DNA from: UBA5734 sp964528645
GTDB lineage: Bacteria > Bacillota > Clostridia > Saccharofermentanales > UBA5734
DNA length: 64,000 nucleotides
Assembly: GCA_964528645.1 (NCBI GenBank)
Contig: CAZGSR010000010.1
Location: 3,664 to 67,663 of the forward strand
Reading direction: 5' to 3'
The notes under the pieces are model-generated. The model was not told where the DNA came from. It worked only from the letters and a program-made list of their open reading frames with translations, and made no database searches. A program made the translations under genes and the position numbers. Shown here piece after piece: positions 32,750-42,406 of this stretch (position 1 is its first letter; the number at the start of each line of letters is the position of its first letter).

Positions 32750-33687
32750 TGATGAAGGTGAGACGGTTGAACTTCAAAAGCAGCCGCCGATTGGTCCGCG
32801 AAGGCGCCATCCTGGTCAAGAGTGGCCTGATTCTGGTCCTGGCCCTGGTCTTTGTCTTTCCGATCGTGATGACAGTCCTGAACTCTTTCATGTCGAGCGA
32901 GGAAATCATCGCCAATTACGGCATGCTGTTTGACAAGACCCGCAATCCCTGGGAAATGCCTGCTGCGCCCGAACTTCCCTGGATCGCGCCGACCGCCCAT
33001 TTCAAACTGATCCCCGACCTGGTGTCAGCACAGCAATACATCGAGATCCTGTTCAAGAGCACCGACTACCTGATCAAATTCTGGAACTCCGTTTTCCTCG
33101 TCCTGCCGATCGTTGCCGGCCAGATTTTCGTCGGTGCCCTGGCCGCCTACGCGTTCACCCGTTTCCGAGGCCGCCTGGCCCAGATCACTTTTTTTGCCTA
33201 CATCATCCTGATGCTGATGCCGTTCCAGGTCACGCTGGTGCCGAACTACCTCGTTGCCGAATGGTTTGGACTGCTCGACAATCCGCTGGCGATCATCCTG
33301 CCTGGCGTTTTTTCGACTTTCAGCGTCTTTTTGATCACGAAATACATGCGCCGGATCCCGCGCGACTACATCGAAGTCGCCCAGCTCGACGGGGCGGGTC
33401 ACTGGGCCATTTTTACAAAAATCCTGCTGCCGATGTGCCGCACAGCGGTGTATTCGCTGGCTGTCCTGGTTTTCATCGACTTCTGGAACATGGTCGAGCA
33501 ACCGATCATTTTCCTGTCCGATCCCCTGACCCACCCGTTGTCCGTTTTCCTCGTCAAAGTCAATGAAGGCGACATCGGCCTGGCTTTTGCCGCCTCGACC
33601 CTGTACATGATCCCCGCTCTCCTGATGTTTTTCCATGGTGAACAATACCTCGTGGAAGGCATCACGCACTCCGGCCTGAAAGGATGA
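32749..33687 (+). CDS. Sugar-type ABC permease, MalG/UgpE-like
   Basis: The 312-residue partner permease has an EAA loop IPRDYIEVAQLDGAGHWAIFTKILLPM. An N-terminal stretch (about 55-95) between helices 1 and 2 is longer than in typical MalG proteins. GGAGG lies before ATG 32749, which overlaps the stop of the first permease. Its stop in turn overlaps the start of the adaptor gene. Confidence 0.92.
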   Translation: MMKVRRLNFKSSRRLVREGAILVKSGLILVLALVFVFPIVMTVLNSFMSSEEIIANYGMLFDKTRNPWEMPAAPELPWIAPTAHFKLIPDLVSAQQYIEILFKSTDYLIKFWNSVFLVLPIVAGQIFVGALAAYAFTRFRGRLAQITFFAYIILMLMPFQVTLVPNYLVAEWFGLLDNPLAIILPGVFSTFSVFLITKYMRRIPRDYIEVAQLDGAGHWAIFTKILLPMCRTAVYSLAVLVFIDFWNMVEQPIIFLSDPLTHPLSVFLVKVNEGDIGLAFAASTLYMIPALLMFFHGEQYLVEGITHSGLKG

Positions 33688-35333
33688 CCCGACCGATGGA
33701 ACAGACCGCCGCCACCACCAAAAGCCGTCTCCTGCGCCGCGCCACAATTTTCTTTTTTGCTGGCATGGCTGTCCTGACGCTGTTCTCCAACACGATCGTC
33801 AATTATTCCCTGCCGCGCGTCCAGGTGAAAAACTTCGAGTCCGGCATGATGTTCCGACAGATCCAGGCTGAGGGAACCATTTCCGCCCAGCTGCAGCACA
33901 CGGTCAATTTCGGTGCGCCACGGATCGTCGACCAGGTCAAGGTCGAAGTCGGCTCGCCCGTCCTCGTCGGCGACGTGATCGCCACCCTCAAGCCCACCGA
34001 AGGCGTCGAGCTGCTCGAGATGGAAAAAGCGCTGGAAAATGCCGAGCTGGCTTTGGCGCAAATGAAGCGCACGCCGGCGAGCCTGTCTGTGCCTGCTATG
34101 GAAAAGGCGGTCAAAGCTGCTGCAAAGGCCATCGAGGATGCCAGGGAAAATCTGGAAGATGCCAAAGATGCTCAATACCAGGCCTATGTCGCGCTGATCA
34201 AGACCGAACGTGGCTTGGAAGATGACGTGGAATTCGCACAAGAGACCTTGGAAATCAAAGAAGCTGCGCTGACCACCGCAAAAACTGAATATAACACCGC
34301 AGTGGCAGCATTAGCAGCTGCCGAGGCGGCGTTGGCTGCTCTGGAAGCGGATCCGGCGTCAGACCCCGATGCGATTGCAGCTGCCGAGGCGGCGGTCGAT
34401 ACCGCCACTGCGATTTTATATGGTGATGACACCCAGGTCGGAAAAAGAGATTTGCTCAAAACAGCCCAGGATCAGTACGACGCGGCCAAGGATGCCCTGG
34501 ACACGGTCAAAGCTTCGCTCAAGGCCGCTCAAAAAGCCTCCAACGAAGGTGCGGACGATGCCGGTGTGATCGCCGCCCAGGAGGCCCTCACAGCTGCAGA
34601 GGAAGCCTATCCGGAACGGCTCCAGGAATTGGCCGACGCGAAGAAATCCGATTCCCTGGCTGTCCAGGATCGCCAGACCGCCATCACCAAAGCCGAAAAC
34701 GATCTCGAGGTCCAACGTGCCAAGTTCGAGCAATTCAAGTCAACCCAGGGGGTCAATGAGATCAAGGCCGACTACGAAGGCCGGATCTCCAAGCTCGCCC
34801 TGGCTGCTGGTGCAACCATCAACACTGCCGAAGCCGTCGCCGTGATCGATGATGCCCAGGCCCGCTATGACCTGAGGGCGACGATCCCGGCTGAGCAGGC
34901 CAAAGCACTGGTGATCGGTGACCGGGCGGATGTCAGCATGGGCAACATCGGCTGGGCGCAAGCCATCCTGCGTGAGATCCGTGAGGACAAGGACCAGCCT
35001 GGTGTCGTCAAACAGCTCGTCTTCGATGTCGAAGGCGAGGTCGCCCTCGGCCAGCAGGTCAGCATCAACATCTACAAACAAGGCCGCAACTACGACATGA
35101 TCGTGCCCAATGCAGCCATCCGCCAGGATGCCAGCGGCAGTTTTGTCCTGGCCATGCGCCAGAAGAACGGTCCGCTCGGCAGTCGCTATACGCTGGAACG
35201 CGTTTCGGTCACGGTCCTGGAATCAGACAGCACCCGAAGTGCGATCAGTGGTGCCCTGGACTGGGGCATGCCGATCGTGACGGCCGCCAACAAACCGGTC
35301 GAGGCAGGCAGCCGCGTCCTGCCGACCAAATAG
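33684..35333 (+). CDS. Efflux-type periplasmic adaptor (HlyD/MFP family)
   Basis: The 549-residue protein has one N-terminal membrane helix (about 20-40), a lipoyl-like half (QIQAEGTISAQLQHTVNF...VEVGSPVLVGDVIATLKP), a very long Ala/Glu/Lys-rich coiled coil (about 110-355), the second lipoyl half (ISKLALAAGATINT) and a beta-barrel part (RYDLRATIPAEQAKALVIGDRADV). This is the plan of membrane fusion proteins of tripartite or MacA-like pumps. It is unexpected next to sugar importer permeases. ATG 33696 is an alternative start. Confidence 0.85.
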   Translation: MTRPMEQTAATTKSRLLRRATIFFFAGMAVLTLFSNTIVNYSLPRVQVKNFESGMMFRQIQAEGTISAQLQHTVNFGAPRIVDQVKVEVGSPVLVGDVIATLKPTEGVELLEMEKALENAELALAQMKRTPASLSVPAMEKAVKAAAKAIEDARENLEDAKDAQYQAYVALIKTERGLEDDVEFAQETLEIKEAALTTAKTEYNTAVAALAAAEAALAALEADPASDPDAIAAAEAAVDTATAILYGDDTQVGKRDLLKTAQDQYDAAKDALDTVKASLKAAQKASNEGADDAGVIAAQEALTAAEEAYPERLQELADAKKSDSLAVQDRQTAITKAENDLEVQRAKFEQFKSTQGVNEIKADYEGRISKLALAAGATINTAEAVAVIDDAQARYDLRATIPAEQAKALVIGDRADVSMGNIGWAQAILREIREDKDQPGVVKQLVFDVEGEVALGQQVSINIYKQGRNYDMIVPNAAIRQDASGSFVLAMRQKNGPLGSRYTLERVSVTVLESDSTRSAISGALDWGMPIVTAANKPVEAGSRVLPTK

Positions 35334-35345
35334 AAAGATCCAGCC

Positions 35346-36677
35346 ATGGCAAATGCTCGACAAGACAGATTCTGGCCTGAGCCAGACGAGGTGATCCAAG
35401 TGAACCGGCAGCCAGCAGGCAGCCGGTCTTCGACACGCCTGGCCTGGCGTCTGGCAGTGCTGGCGACGCTGGTGTTGATAGCCAGCTTTCTGTTTCTCCA
35501 GGCACTGGTGTTCACCACCCGCGGCGCCCTGCCTGAAACGGCCAAAAAGAACACCGTGCGCCCCTTTGCTGTCTATCTGCCATCAGCCACTGGCGAGGAC
35601 AATCCCGGATTACAGCCGCGGAGTGTCGAGTCCATCCGCAAAGCTTTGAATCAGGCGCTGCTCGAGCAGCAAGTCCAGATCGTCGATGCCTATGCCGGTT
35701 TCTCCACCCAGACCCTGATCCAGGGCAGCAACAGCCTGAGCCTGCCTCTGACAGGGATTTCCGGAGCTAACTTTGCCGCATTTCGCCACATGGAACTGCT
35801 TAGCGGCAATTTCCTCATGAACGACGCATTCAGCACCCGCAGCATTGTGCTCGATGAACTGGCAGCCTGGCAGCTGTTTGGTGCGATTGACATCACTGGG
35901 TTCACGGTCAAAGTCCAGGACAAAACCCTGACGGTGGCTGGTGTCGTCCGGCTGCCGGACAACTGGCAGAGCCAGCTCAGCCGTGCGGACCAGGCACACG
36001 CATTTATTCCCTATGCAACCCTGAGTGAACTCGATCCCAAACTGAGCATCACCGCCTATGAAGTCCGCCTGCCTGAACCAGTCCCCGGCATGGGGCTGCA
36101 GTTCCTGCGCGATGCCCTGAGCAGCGCCGGGATCACGACAGATGCAATCGAGCTGGTCGACCACGACGCCCGCCTGGGCCTTGTCACCTTGCTGACCAGC
36201 TGGCGCACCGTCGGCAGCCGTGTCCTGAGAGATTCTGCTGTCATCCTGCCCTGGTGGGAAAACGCTGCCCGGGCTGCACTCGACCTGGCTAGCCTGTTAT
36301 CCCAGCTGGCAGTTGCCGCTCTGCTGGTCCTTGTCTTCAGCCTTTACACCCTGCGCGACTTGCCGGTCAGCCGGAAGCGACAGCTGTCCATCCATCTCGG
36401 CTTGTCTGCCCTGGCCGGTCTGGCAATCGCCCATTTTTTCATCAGGACACGGGGCGAATGGGTGCCATCCGGCAGGGACTGGCTCGCCGCCATCCTAGCC
36501 ACCCTGGTCCTGCCCCAACTCATTTACTTGGTCACCACCAGCTGGTCTGCCCTGCGCCGGACATTCCCGGATACCCGGTCGGTCTGGACCAGGCTCCAGC
36601 CAGTGGGCGACACTCTGCTACGGATCATCAAGCAGCTGCGTAAGCGCAAGCCTGCCAAGGAGGAGACCCCGATATGA
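35346..36677 (+). CDS. MacB-like membrane protein without ATPase partner
   Basis: The 443-residue protein has an N-terminal helix (about 33-55), an extracytoplasmic domain (about 60-300) that resembles the MacB periplasmic core (FRHMELLSGNFLMNDAFSTRSIVLDELAAWQLFGAIDITG), and three helices (about 315-335, 350-365 and 385-405). FtsX-type proteins end in a conserved PARKAS...P-E segment, which is missing here. Together with the adaptor it looks like half of an efflux complex, but no ATPase gene accompanies it. It starts 12 nt after the adaptor gene with only a weak AAAGAT site. Confidence 0.7.
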   Translation: MANARQDRFWPEPDEVIQVNRQPAGSRSSTRLAWRLAVLATLVLIASFLFLQALVFTTRGALPETAKKNTVRPFAVYLPSATGEDNPGLQPRSVESIRKALNQALLEQQVQIVDAYAGFSTQTLIQGSNSLSLPLTGISGANFAAFRHMELLSGNFLMNDAFSTRSIVLDELAAWQLFGAIDITGFTVKVQDKTLTVAGVVRLPDNWQSQLSRADQAHAFIPYATLSELDPKLSITAYEVRLPEPVPGMGLQFLRDALSSAGITTDAIELVDHDARLGLVTLLTSWRTVGSRVLRDSAVILPWWENAARAALDLASLLSQLAVAALLVLVFSLYTLRDLPVSRKRQLSIHLGLSALAGLAIAHFFIRTRGEWVPSGRDWLAAILATLVLPQLIYLVTTSWSALRRTFPDTRSVWTRLQPVGDTLLRIIKQLRKRKPAKEETPI

Positions 36678-39034
36678 AAACAACGATTTCCGCCCAGACC
36701 CATCCGGCCGCCTGCCGGACCACTGCACTCCCGCTGCGACGCCTGATCAGCTTCGCCTTGCTGCTCGTACTGGTTGTGCCGCTGGTGCTCCAGCTCGCTG
36801 GTTGCAATAAAAAGCCGGCCATTGATCCTGACCTGGCCGAGCTCGCCATCTATGACGTCATCGAGTATGAAATCGGTGACCAGTACAGTTATGTCCAGTC
36901 GATCATCTGGGCCAGTGGCGAGATCATTGCCCTGGCCAGTGACAACATGGGTGTCAACAGCCTCGTCCGGATCAGCCCGGAAGGTCAGATGCTTGGGACG
37001 GTGCCACTCGATGCCATACCCGGCCTGATGATCGATCCCGCTAAGCCCTCCACCGCCTACCTCGATGGTGTTTTTGCCGGACCGGCCGGCTCCCTACTGG
37101 TCACGGCCACCGACTATTCGGACCCGATGAAATCTGTCCGCAACCTGTACCAGATGGACAGCACCGGCCAGGTCCAGAAAACGCTGCTGCTGTTTGAAGC
37201 CAAGAACGACGGCAGCACCACGGAATACCTCAACAACATCCAGGCCACCCCAGACGGTCATCTCCTGCTGGTGTACAACAACTCCATCAAGCTGATCGAC
37301 TTTGACGGGAATAAGAAAGGCGAATACAAGCTCGAAGGGCAGAATATGTATGTCTCATCGACCTTGTTTCTCAAAAACGGCCACTATAGTATCAGCTATT
37401 ACACCCAGGAAGGTGGCATGAAGAGCGAAGAAGTCGATGTGGCAACAGGGACCAAGATAGCGGACCTGACCTTGCCGCCGCAGCTTTTCAACACCACACC
37501 GATTTATGGCAGTGACGGATCCTATTATCTGAATGGATTCCAGTACCTGTCACGTTATGATGAAGCAGCCGGCAAGGTCGTCAAATTGCTCAGCTGGCTG
37601 GATCTCGATGTCAACCGCAACAATCTCTCCTACCTCTGGGTGGCCGCACCCGATGGCAGTTTCTATTTCGGCGAGACCATCTACCCCGACAATGGCGGCA
37701 TGCCATACAACGGGGAAGTGCCGCAGAATCCAGTCTTCAAGCTTTTGAAACTGACCAAATCCGCTGACCAGTCGACAGCCGAAAAGACCAACATCTCGAT
37801 TGGCGCCTTCTGGATCAACGAAGGCCTGCGCAAAGCGATCATCGAGTACCGCAAGGTCCGACCAGATGTGCGATTCACCGTGGTCGACTACAACGAGAAC
37901 ATCGATTACAGCAAGCCGACCGCTTACGAAGATGCCATCACTAAAATCAATGCCGATATCCTGGCGGGCAAAATGCCTGATATCCTGATGACGGGCCAAT
38001 TGCCCTGGCAGCAATATGCCAGCAAGGGCCTGTTGGTCGATCTGGGCGAACAAATGGCCAAGGACAAGGATTTTGACGCTTCACTTTTCCTGGAAAATGT
38101 TTTCCGGGCGTCTGCGATCAATGGCAAACTGTACACCCTGACCAATGCCGTCGGCCTGACCGGCATCATGAGTTCGCGGTCCCTGGTCGGCGACCGGACC
38201 GGATGGACGGTCCAGGAATTCCAGTCCTTTGTCGAACAGCAGCCAGATCCATCGACCCTTTTCTACCAGATGCCCGGGGATGGCATCCTCAACATGCTCC
38301 TGATGGGCAATCTCAATGCCTACATCGATACCGAAAAAGGCCTGGCCAATTTCGACTCGCCTGATTTCATCCAGCTTCTGGAATTTGCCAAGAAATATGG
38401 CATTGATCCCAACCAGTATCAGGATGGTTGGGTCGAGCCGATGCCGGTGGATGGAGAAACAGCCGGACCGGCCCTGCAGATGGTCTGGATGAGCCGTTTT
38501 GAAGATTACAGCTCCTATAACCAGACTTTCAAAGGTGAGGCTGTCATGCTGGGCCTGCCGTCCCAGCAGCGCAGTGGCCCGATGCTCAATGCCTACTCCG
38601 CCCTGGCCATGGCAGCCACCAGCAAGAACCAGGCCATCATCTGGGATTTCTTCAAATACTACCTGAGCGAAGCCTTGCAGGACCAGGTCATTGCCAATTA
38701 TGAGGGCTTCCCGATCCGCAAAAGCAGCCTGGCTAAAGCAGGGGCGAAAGCCATCGCAGACACGGCCCAGTATGGACAGGAGCAGGCTTTCCCGGAAGGC
38801 GATGTCAAGTCGTCCGACATGGGCTGGTGGTACGGCGCCAAAGTGACCCAGGCTGACGTTGATGCCGTCACGGCCATCCTGTCCCAGGCCGATACGGTCT
38901 ATGCCTATGACGATAAAGCCTATCAGCTGATCAGTGAAGAGACACAGGGCTTTTTTGCCGGCAACAAATCAGCTGCCGAGACTGCAGCTGCCATTCAGAG
39001 CCGGATGCGGGCCTACGTGGGAGAACGACAGTGA
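36674..39034 (+). CDS. Large extracellular solute-binding lipoprotein with N-terminal extra domain
   Basis: The 786-residue protein is about twice the size of a normal sugar-binding protein. The lipobox is LQLAGC (C about 41). Residues ~45-370 form a beta-rich region with WD/propeller-like blocks (SIIWASGEIIALASDNMGVNSLVRISPEGQM). The solute-binding fold begins near residue 373 (ISIGAFWINEGLRKAIIEYRKVRPDVRF) and contains ILAGKMPDILMTG, typical of family 1 binding proteins. GGAGGAG precedes ATG 36674, which overlaps the previous stop. It is presumably the receptor for the two permeases at the start of this operon. Confidence 0.87.
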   Translation: MKTTISAQTHPAACRTTALPLRRLISFALLLVLVVPLVLQLAGCNKKPAIDPDLAELAIYDVIEYEIGDQYSYVQSIIWASGEIIALASDNMGVNSLVRISPEGQMLGTVPLDAIPGLMIDPAKPSTAYLDGVFAGPAGSLLVTATDYSDPMKSVRNLYQMDSTGQVQKTLLLFEAKNDGSTTEYLNNIQATPDGHLLLVYNNSIKLIDFDGNKKGEYKLEGQNMYVSSTLFLKNGHYSISYYTQEGGMKSEEVDVATGTKIADLTLPPQLFNTTPIYGSDGSYYLNGFQYLSRYDEAAGKVVKLLSWLDLDVNRNNLSYLWVAAPDGSFYFGETIYPDNGGMPYNGEVPQNPVFKLLKLTKSADQSTAEKTNISIGAFWINEGLRKAIIEYRKVRPDVRFTVVDYNENIDYSKPTAYEDAITKINADILAGKMPDILMTGQLPWQQYASKGLLVDLGEQMAKDKDFDASLFLENVFRASAINGKLYTLTNAVGLTGIMSSRSLVGDRTGWTVQEFQSFVEQQPDPSTLFYQMPGDGILNMLLMGNLNAYIDTEKGLANFDSPDFIQLLEFAKKYGIDPNQYQDGWVEPMPVDGETAGPALQMVWMSRFEDYSSYNQTFKGEAVMLGLPSQQRSGPMLNAYSALAMAATSKNQAIIWDFFKYYLSEALQDQVIANYEGFPIRKSSLAKAGAKAIADTAQYGQEQAFPEGDVKSSDMGWWYGAKVTQADVDAVTAILSQADTVYAYDDKAYQLISEETQGFFAGNKSAAETAAAIQSRMRAYVGERQ

Positions 39035-39834
39035 GCCCCCGTCACGATTGCATCCTGGAAGAGCTGGTCGCGCCCGTGCAGGTCATCCTGCGCTCGGCAG
39101 GCCAGCTCATCCTGGCTGCAGAAGAAGCCGGCTTCGGGATTGAGAAGAAGAGTGACAAAAACTACGTCACCGAAGTTGATCTGGCTGTCCAGAATCAGAT
39201 CGTCGAACAGCTGGCACAACTGACACCGGGCTATGCCATTATGGCGGAAGAGGAGGATCTGGATGATCCGGTCCGTGACCGGCCAGTCTGGATTCTTGAT
39301 CCAGTCGATGGCACGACCAACCTGATGCGCCACAACCAGCATGCTGCGATCTCCCTGGCCCTGGCAGATGGAGATGAGTTGCTGCTGGGATTTGTCTACA
39401 ATCCGTTTCTGGATGAATTATTCACAGCCATCCGGGGCCAGGGCGTCACGCTGAACGACAGGCCGGTCCGGGCCAGTTCCGTCGATCATCTCAAAGACAG
39501 TCTCATCAGCTTTGGCACCAATCCCTACGATCGCCAGGCAGCCCATGAAACCTTTACCCGGGTCGAGCGTGTCTTCCTTCACTCGCTCGAGGTCCGGCGC
39601 AGCGGCGTAGCCGCCCTGGACCTGGCCTATATCGCGTGTGGCCGTTACGATGGCTTTTTTGAGCAGCGGCTGCAGCCGTGGGATTTTGTTGCGGGTCTGC
39701 TGCTGGTCCAGGAGGCAGGCGGGCAGGTTTGCAATTGGCAGGGCCTGCCGCTCGACATCCATCACCCGGATAGCCTGCTGGCGACCAATGGCAAGATCCG
39801 GGATGCCCTGTTTGATCTGGTTTGCGATCGATAA
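39031..39834 (+). CDS. suhB: Inositol monophosphatase family protein
   Basis: The 267-residue protein has the metal-binding motifs of the inositol phosphatase family: EEEDL (about 70-75), WILDPVDGTTN (about 88-98) and the C-terminal WDFVAGLLLVQEAGG. Such enzymes dephosphorylate inositol phosphates or related sugar phosphates. Start is GTG 39031, overlapping the stop of the binding protein, with GGGAGA before it. Its place at the end of a sugar-transport operon would fit processing of an imported polyol or sugar phosphate. Confidence 0.92.
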   Translation: MSPRHDCILEELVAPVQVILRSAGQLILAAEEAGFGIEKKSDKNYVTEVDLAVQNQIVEQLAQLTPGYAIMAEEEDLDDPVRDRPVWILDPVDGTTNLMRHNQHAAISLALADGDELLLGFVYNPFLDELFTAIRGQGVTLNDRPVRASSVDHLKDSLISFGTNPYDRQAAHETFTRVERVFLHSLEVRRSGVAALDLAYIACGRYDGFFEQRLQPWDFVAGLLLVQEAGGQVCNWQGLPLDIHHPDSLLATNGKIRDALFDLVCDR

Positions 39835-39853
39835 CCATCGGAGGTAAAAAGCC

Positions 39854-40327
39854 ATGAACGTCGGTCTGATTGTCTATTCCTACACCGGGAACACCCTGTC
39901 TGTCGCCGAAAAAATCCGTGACCAGCTCCAGGCCACAGGTCACACTGCCACCATCGAACGGGTCCATGCCAGTAACGAAGACCCACAGAAAAACCGGCTG
40001 GACAAAACCAGCAGCCTGACTGAGACACCGGATCCCTTGCCCTATGATGCCCTGGTCCTGGCAGCTCCGGTGAATGGCTTTTCCCTGGCCAAGGTCATGC
40101 AGGATTATCTTGCCAACCGTCCGGGATTAGCTGGCAAGCCTGTCCGCCTGTTTGTCACCCATCATTTTCCGAAAGCCTGGCTCGGTGGCGGCCAGACCAT
40201 TCGCCAGTTCGGCAAATTGTGCGCTGCCAACGGCGCATCCGTGGAGGCAACCGGTATTATCGACTGGTCGAGCAAAAAGCGCGAGCAGGAAATTTCAGAA
40301 CTGGTGAGCCGCTTTAGCCAGTTCTAA
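39854..40327 (+). CDS. Flavodoxin-like protein
   Basis: The 157-residue protein begins with a flavodoxin fold: VGLIVYSYTGNTLSVAEKI, where SYTGNT matches the FMN phosphate-binding loop. The second FMN loop is probably LVLAAPVNGFSLA. It could be an electron carrier or an NAD(P)H:FMN-dependent reductase; there is no further evidence. CGGAGG precedes the start, 19 nt after suhB. Confidence 0.85.
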   Translation: MNVGLIVYSYTGNTLSVAEKIRDQLQATGHTATIERVHASNEDPQKNRLDKTSSLTETPDPLPYDALVLAAPVNGFSLAKVMQDYLANRPGLAGKPVRLFVTHHFPKAWLGGGQTIRQFGKLCAANGASVEATGIIDWSSKKREQEISELVSRFSQF

Positions 40328-40435
40328 GCCAGTCTGGCAGACTTTCTCTGGTATTATGGATCCATAGGCTCCCCAAGATTGCAGCACAGGCACGGACAGA
40401 TTACACTGGGTGCAAAAATACGATCGAGGGTATTT

Positions 40436-42016
40436 ATGATCCGAAATAATTACCAGGCGGCCTTTGATTCAGCTGCCAGTCAATTGCCGGTCGTCTTCAA
40501 AAGTCTGGCGGTTGGCGTTGTCTCCGCAGCTGTTTCCGTTCTCTACCGGCTCGCCCTGTCCTCTGCCGATTCGTGGCGCACCCGGGTGCTGACAGCTATC
40601 CATGGGCAGGGAGCATTTATCCTGGCCTATTTGGCAGGCCTGGCCATCCTGGCCCTGGCCACCGGCTGGCTGGTCCGTCGTTATCCCATGATCGGTGGCA
40701 GTGGTATCCCGCAGGTCAAAGGCCAGATCAAAGGCCTCGTGCGCTGCCCCTGGCAGTCCACCCTGATCGCCAAATTTTTCGGGGGACTGATGACAGGCCT
40801 GGCTGGTTTGTCTGTCGGTCGCGAAGGCCCGTCGATCCAGCTCGGTTCCAGCGCGGCCCATGGCCTGGCTGACAGACTGGCTGCCACGCGGGTCGAGCGC
40901 AAGATCCTGATCGCCAGTGGGGCCTCAGCAGGCCTGGCCGCAGCCTTCAATGCACCTCTGGCCGGTGTGGTTTTCGCCTTCGAGGAGATTTTCAAATACA
41001 TCTCACCGATCATTCTGCTTACAACCATCAGCGCCGCTGTGGTGGCGGACTACTTGTCCAAGCTGGTCTTTGGCTTTGAGCCGGCTTTCGATTTCCACCT
41101 GACGGCTAGCCTGCCACTCGAAACTTACTGGCTACTGTTAGTCCTGGGTATCCTGGTTGGTGCGGCAGGGGCCTTCCTCAACAGCTTCATCCTGGCAACG
41201 ATCAGGGTCTACCGGAAAATCGGCAGCGTCCAGCCCTGGCTCAAGGAGCTGGTCCCGTTCCTCGCGGCGGGTGTCCTGGGGCTTGTGTTTCCCATTGTGC
41301 TGGGCGGTGGCCATCCGATCATCGAATCGATCCACCCTGGCGTGTCTTTGCGCTGGCTGCTGCTCGTCCTGGTTGTGAAATTCCTTTTCACCGCCCTGAG
41401 CTTTGGTTCAGGTGTACCGGGCGGCATTTTCTTTCCACTCCTGATCCTGGGTGCCCTGATAGGTGCCTCCTATGCAGAATTTGCGACACTCGCCACGGGT
41501 GTGTCGGCCAACTTGCTGCCGGACTTCATGATCCTGGCCATGGCGGGTTTTTTCACTGCCATCGTCCGGGCGCCAATCACCGGGATCCTGCTTCTGACGG
41601 AAATGACGGGTTCTTTTGCTTTCATGTTGCCTTTGACACTGGTCTCGCTCACCGCCTATGTGGTGGCCGAACTGCTGAAAAGCCAGCCGATCTACGATTC
41701 ACTGCTCGATAACCTCGTGGCCAGGCATGGCTCGGCGAGGCCGGAGCGAGACCAGTTCCGCAAAATCGTGGTCTCGGCGATCGTGCATCATGGTGCGTCT
41801 GTTGAAAACCAGGCGATCCGGGATGTGAGCTGGCCTGAAGGCGCTCTGGTCGTGGCGATCCGGCGGCATGGCCTGGACATCACCCCGCGCGGTGACACCA
41901 TGATCGAGGCCGAAGACGAACTGATGATTCTGACCAATATCAGACAGGAAGCCCAGGTCCGGTATCGCCTGGAACAGCTGGCAGAATATGTTCCGGATGG
42001 GCATGGATCAAAATAG
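40436..42016 (+). CDS. ClC chloride/proton antiporter with TrkA_C domain
   Basis: The 526-residue protein has the three ClC selectivity signatures: GSGIP (88-92), GREGP with the gating glutamate E130, and GSGVPGGIFFP (about 320-330). The gating glutamate marks the antiporter/channel mechanism. The cytoplasmic C-terminus (about 430-515) is a TrkA_C domain, used elsewhere to bind nucleotides or ions. Such proteins serve acid resistance or anion balance (some are fluoride exporters, but those lack GREGP). GAGGG lies before ATG 40436. Confidence 0.93.
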   Translation: MIRNNYQAAFDSAASQLPVVFKSLAVGVVSAAVSVLYRLALSSADSWRTRVLTAIHGQGAFILAYLAGLAILALATGWLVRRYPMIGGSGIPQVKGQIKGLVRCPWQSTLIAKFFGGLMTGLAGLSVGREGPSIQLGSSAAHGLADRLAATRVERKILIASGASAGLAAAFNAPLAGVVFAFEEIFKYISPIILLTTISAAVVADYLSKLVFGFEPAFDFHLTASLPLETYWLLLVLGILVGAAGAFLNSFILATIRVYRKIGSVQPWLKELVPFLAAGVLGLVFPIVLGGGHPIIESIHPGVSLRWLLLVLVVKFLFTALSFGSGVPGGIFFPLLILGALIGASYAEFATLATGVSANLLPDFMILAMAGFFTAIVRAPITGILLLTEMTGSFAFMLPLTLVSLTAYVVAELLKSQPIYDSLLDNLVARHGSARPERDQFRKIVVSAIVHHGASVENQAIRDVSWPEGALVVAIRRHGLDITPRGDTMIEAEDELMILTNIRQEAQVRYRLEQLAEYVPDGHGSK

Positions 42017-42090
42017 ATTCATGCCATCCCCCAGGTTTCATGTAACGAATCCTGGAAAAAGACACTCATAACAAATAAGGTGATCGATCT

Positions 42091-42375
42091 ATGCTGCGGA
42101 TGACAAAGGCCACTGGACAAGAAAGCACCTACATGATCGAAGCGTCCCTCATAGAACTGGCAGGCCTATCCTGCTCAGGTCCTGCCATCGATCGGCTGGC
42201 CAGATTTGAAAACGCTTATGAATCCTTGCTGGCCCGCCAGGAAACGATAGCCACTGATCTGGAGCAACTGAGAAGCCAGGGACGCACACATTCAGTCTCG
42301 TTCAAGCAATTGTTGGCCGAGAAACTGATGAATCAATCGATTCTAGTTCTTTTCAGATCACACGGCCTGGAGTGA
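42091..42375 (+). CDS. Hypothetical small helical protein
   Basis: This 94-residue protein was not recognised. It is predicted largely helical and soluble, with a heptad-like stretch RLARFENAYESLLARQETIATDLEQLRSQG. AAGGTGA lies a usable distance before ATG 42091. The gene is followed after 31 nt by the membrane diguanylate cyclase gene, so the two may be cotranscribed and the small protein might be a partner or regulator of that enzyme. Confidence 0.55.
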   Translation: MLRMTKATGQESTYMIEASLIELAGLSCSGPAIDRLARFENAYESLLARQETIATDLEQLRSQGRTHSVSFKQLLAEKLMNQSILVLFRSHGLE

Positions 42376-42406
42376 ATGGGCTTCATGGTCGAATCTCAGA
42401 CAGGAT

